Shown: positions 12,479 through 14,125 of the stretch, piece after piece
Numbering within the stretch: position 1 is the stretch's first letter
How the letters are laid out: the number at the start of each line of letters is the position of its first letter
NCBI GenBank assembly: GCA_009392075.1
Contig: VFHG01000149.1
Coordinates: 1 to 14,125 of the forward strand
Reading direction: 5' to 3'
Length of the DNA stretch: 14,125 nucleotides
Origin: SAR202 cluster bacterium
Lineage (GTDB): Bacteria; Chloroflexota; Dehalococcoidia; UBA3495
Position numbers and translations under genes: made by a program
The notes under the pieces: generated by a model
What the model saw: the letters and a program-made list of their open reading frames with translations, nothing else
What the model was told of the DNA's origin: nothing
Database searches by the model: none

Positions 12479-13711
12479 ATGGCGGCATCTGAGACGACAC
12501 CCGGCCAGGCCACAGACATAAGGCTCACGGCGCGCGTGATGGTCACTGCACTGGCGGTTGGTCACGTAGCTTTCCATTGGATCATTCAGAGTTTCGTGGT
12601 GGTGCTTCCCGAGATACAGCGCACCTTTGGGCTCAACGGCGTGGGTGTTGGCGGGATTCTCACCATGCGCGAATTGGCCTCTGGTCTGGTCACACTGCCC
12701 GGCGGAGTGGTCGTCGACACGCTACGGAAGTGGTGGGGATGGCTGTTGGCAGGTTGTGTTGCAGCATCCGGCCTGGGCGCTCTCTTGATGGGTATATCGC
12801 CGGCCTATCCCTTGCTGCTATTTGGCGTTGCAGTGGTTGCGATCTCCCATTCGCTGTGGCACCTACCGGCGTCGGCTTCGTTGTCCCACCATTTCGCCAG
12901 TCGCCGAGGTGTGATGCTGTCTTTTCATGGCGTGGGCGGCAGCGTCGGCGATGTTGCCGGTCCGCTGATCACCGGGGCCTTGCTGCTGGTCATGGGTTGG
13001 CGGGGCATCCTGAGCATCTACGCTATTGCGCCGTTCTTCATGGGATTCATGGCCCTTTGGGTTTTTCGGGGCATAGGTGGTGCCAAAGAAGACGGTGACA
13101 AGGTAGTCGGCCTCGCCCAGCGGCTGTCAATGACCAAGTCGTTATTCAAAAGCCGGATGATGTGGGGAATGACGGCTGTCCGCGGGCTGCGCTCTATGGC
13201 CCTAGTGGCGCTGGTGACTCTGCTCCCTTTGTACTTGGGGAACGACCTGGAACTTGGTGTGTTCAACCGGGGATTCCACATCGGCATGTTAATCGCAGTC
13301 GGGCTGGTGGCCAAACCTGTGGCGGGTATGATATCCGATAAACTCGGGCGGAAGCAGGTGCTGGTTCCAGGCCTAGTCTGGTCCTGTGTTTTTGCGTTAC
13401 TGTTGGTCATGTTCAACGACGGTGTGATGTTAACCGTCACCATCGCTTTGCTGGGCCTGTTCTTGTATCCGGACCAGCCTATCCTCACTGCCGCGTATTT
13501 CGATGTGGTCGGGCGCGATGTGGCTACTACGGGGCTTGGCGCGGTGTCCTTCATCAGTTTCCTGATGGCAGCGGCCTCACCGTTGATCGCCGGTGGGATA
13601 TACGAGGCCGCCGGGTTCGAAGCTGGGGTGTATTACATCGCTGGGTTGTTTGCCTTGGCCGCCGCGATATTCGCTGTCTTGCCTCTTCACCAACGAATCG
13701 GCGTCGAGTAG
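12479..13711 (+). CDS. MFS transporter, divergent from AraC-family regulator
   Basis: This 410-residue protein is a 12-helix major facilitator. Helix 1 begins near residue 20 (VMVTALAVGHVAFHWIIQSF). The helix 2-3 loop reads GGVVVDTLRKWWG (75-87), a loose form of the usual G-x-x-x-D-R-x-G-R-R, while the helix 8-9 loop SDKLGRK (286-292) is a good copy. The segment HHFASRRGVMLSFHGVGGSV (137-156) is typical of sugar/drug-type MFS proteins, including fosmidomycin-resistance relatives. It is not a close relative of the tandem carriers at 5637-8271. The ATG at 12479 follows AGAGGG by five bases. Expression is probably controlled by the neighbouring AraC-type protein. Direction and substrate unknown; NimT, in the same genetic layout, is an exporter. 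Confidence 0.9.
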   Translation: MAASETTPGQATDIRLTARVMVTALAVGHVAFHWIIQSFVVVLPEIQRTFGLNGVGVGGILTMRELASGLVTLPGGVVVDTLRKWWGWLLAGCVAASGLGALLMGISPAYPLLLFGVAVVAISHSLWHLPASASLSHHFASRRGVMLSFHGVGGSVGDVAGPLITGALLLVMGWRGILSIYAIAPFFMGFMALWVFRGIGGAKEDGDKVVGLAQRLSMTKSLFKSRMMWGMTAVRGLRSMALVALVTLLPLYLGNDLELGVFNRGFHIGMLIAVGLVAKPVAGMISDKLGRKQVLVPGLVWSCVFALLLVMFNDGVMLTVTIALLGLFLYPDQPILTAAYFDVVGRDVATTGLGAVSFISFLMAAASPLIAGGIYEAAGFEAGVYYIAGLFALAAAIFAVLPLHQRIGVE

Positions 13712-14105
13712 GTGAAAGCGCCCCCGAGTGCAGGGCGGCCGGGGTGCGTTAGTAGGTGGGAGGGCATATTTGGTGGCCGGTATTTGCCGTGTCTGTGAGT
13801 CTATGCTGCGGACTCGAGTTCCAGCGCTTTCTGTTCCTCAGAGTAACGCTCGGGCATAGTTCAACCACCGTAGCCGGGGCTATGGCTAAAGCGCGATAGA
13901 CGGGGCGATTGCACCCAATCATCGAGCACTTGCTTTTTTGATTTCTTATCCCATCACCTCGGTGGCGCTGGACCTTGTGTCTGTTTAGGTGCTTCAGATA
14001 TAAGCTTAGGTTTGTGAGAGATTAGCCTCAAGTGCTGTTTGGGCCGATTGAAGTGGGCCGTTTGGCCCAAGAAATCTCCCCAGATTGAGGGTTGAAAATA
14101 ATAAA
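13712..14105. other. 394-base stretch without a recognisable intact gene
   Basis: Just after the MFS stop, CGCCCCCG (13719-13726) can pair with CGGGGTGCG (13740-13748) with one bulge, a possible terminator without a U-run. An 18-codon minus-strand frame at 13801-13857 resembles a transposase N-terminus. Near the right end, TGGGCC (14054-14059) pairs with GGCCCA (14064-14069) around GTTT, and an alternative upstream arm TTGGGCC (14039-14045) could pair with the same right arm. Nothing else stands out on either strand. Confidence 0.5.
13801..13857 (-). pseudogene. Possible transposase N-terminal remnant
   Basis: An 18-codon frame from ATG (13857-13855) to TAG (13803-13801) reads MPERYSEEQKALELESAA. 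The Arg-Tyr-Ser-Glu-Glu-x-Lys pattern is typical of the first helix of IS3-like transposase OrfA proteins. No continuation is found in any frame and no terminal inverted repeats are seen. Too short for certainty. Confidence 0.15.
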
Positions 14106-14125
14106 ATGAGTCCCGATGCCGCCTT
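14106..14125 (+). CDS. Possible start of a gene running off the right edge
   Basis: ATG at 14106 opens a frame reading MSPDAA to the window edge, with GC-rich codons after an A/T-rich leader. A GAGGG lies about 15 bases upstream, which is far for a ribosome site. Weakly supported. Confidence 0.25.

Noticed and set aside
13712..13798. A GTG frame of 28 codons right after the MFS stop
   Set aside because: It runs through a likely hairpin and has no domain or ribosome site.
13860..14105. tRNA, small RNA or CRISPR signal at the right end
   Set aside because: No cloverleaf, no regularly spaced repeats and no U-run terminator could be found; only short hairpins.

Overview
The window reads as a piece of a moderately GC-rich environmental bacterium. 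The closest fit is a Chloroflexota lineage of the SAR202 / Dehalococcoidia-related type. That is an inference from gene content, not a phylogeny: cytoplasmic DUF1800/DUF1501 partners, a split thiamine-diphosphate (ThDP) decarboxylase, OFA/MCT-like MFS carriers, an NtaA/DszA-type flavin monooxygenase and MaoC-like hotdog pairs are a combination typical of those heterotrophs. There is no rRNA, tRNA, CRISPR array, integrase or intact insertion sequence.

Layout. (1) 1-115: the last codons of a gene entering from the left, then a perfect hairpin that probably terminates transcription from both sides. (2) 159-3895, minus strand: a three-gene operon read DUF1800 -> DUF1501 -> NHL-repeat protein. (3) 4160-5326, minus strand: the two subunits of a ComD/ComE-like (sulfopyruvate/phosphonopyruvate decarboxylase-like) ThDP enzyme. 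(4) 5327-5636: a divergent regulatory region with a good minus-strand promoter and two dyads. (5) 5637-9644, plus strand: two tandem paralogous MFS transporters followed by an LLM-class flavin monooxygenase, with gaps of 13 and 29 bases. (6) 9645-10086: a gene graveyard, with an ECF sigma-factor region 2 remnant joined to what looks like the C-terminal tail of a DNRLRE/CBM96-type protein. (7) 10339-11201, plus strand: two overlapping hotdog-fold (MaoC-like) genes with a -10 box upstream and a strong intrinsic terminator downstream. (8) 11299-11412: an unrecognised 37-codon minus-strand ORF. (9) 11576-13711: an AraC-family regulator divergent from an MFS transporter, with a dyad between them (the same layout as NimR/NimT). 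(10) 13712-14125: non-coding or degraded sequence, perhaps ending with the first codons of another gene.

How the genes may work together. The ThDP decarboxylase and the transporter-transporter-monooxygenase operon share one 310-base control region. They may therefore be one catabolic unit that imports an organic acid or organosulfur/organonitrogen compound, oxidises it with reduced flavin and decarboxylates a 2-oxo acid. The flavin reductase such a monooxygenase needs is not in the window. The AraC/MFS pair looks like a separate substrate- or drug-responsive exporter or importer. The MaoC-like pair probably acts on acyl thioesters, but the usual catalytic Asp and His seem to be replaced. No dramatic new defence or mobile system is visible. 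The most unusual items are the composite sigma/DNRLRE fossil, the divergent decarboxylase/monooxygenase unit and the hotdog pair with its altered active site.
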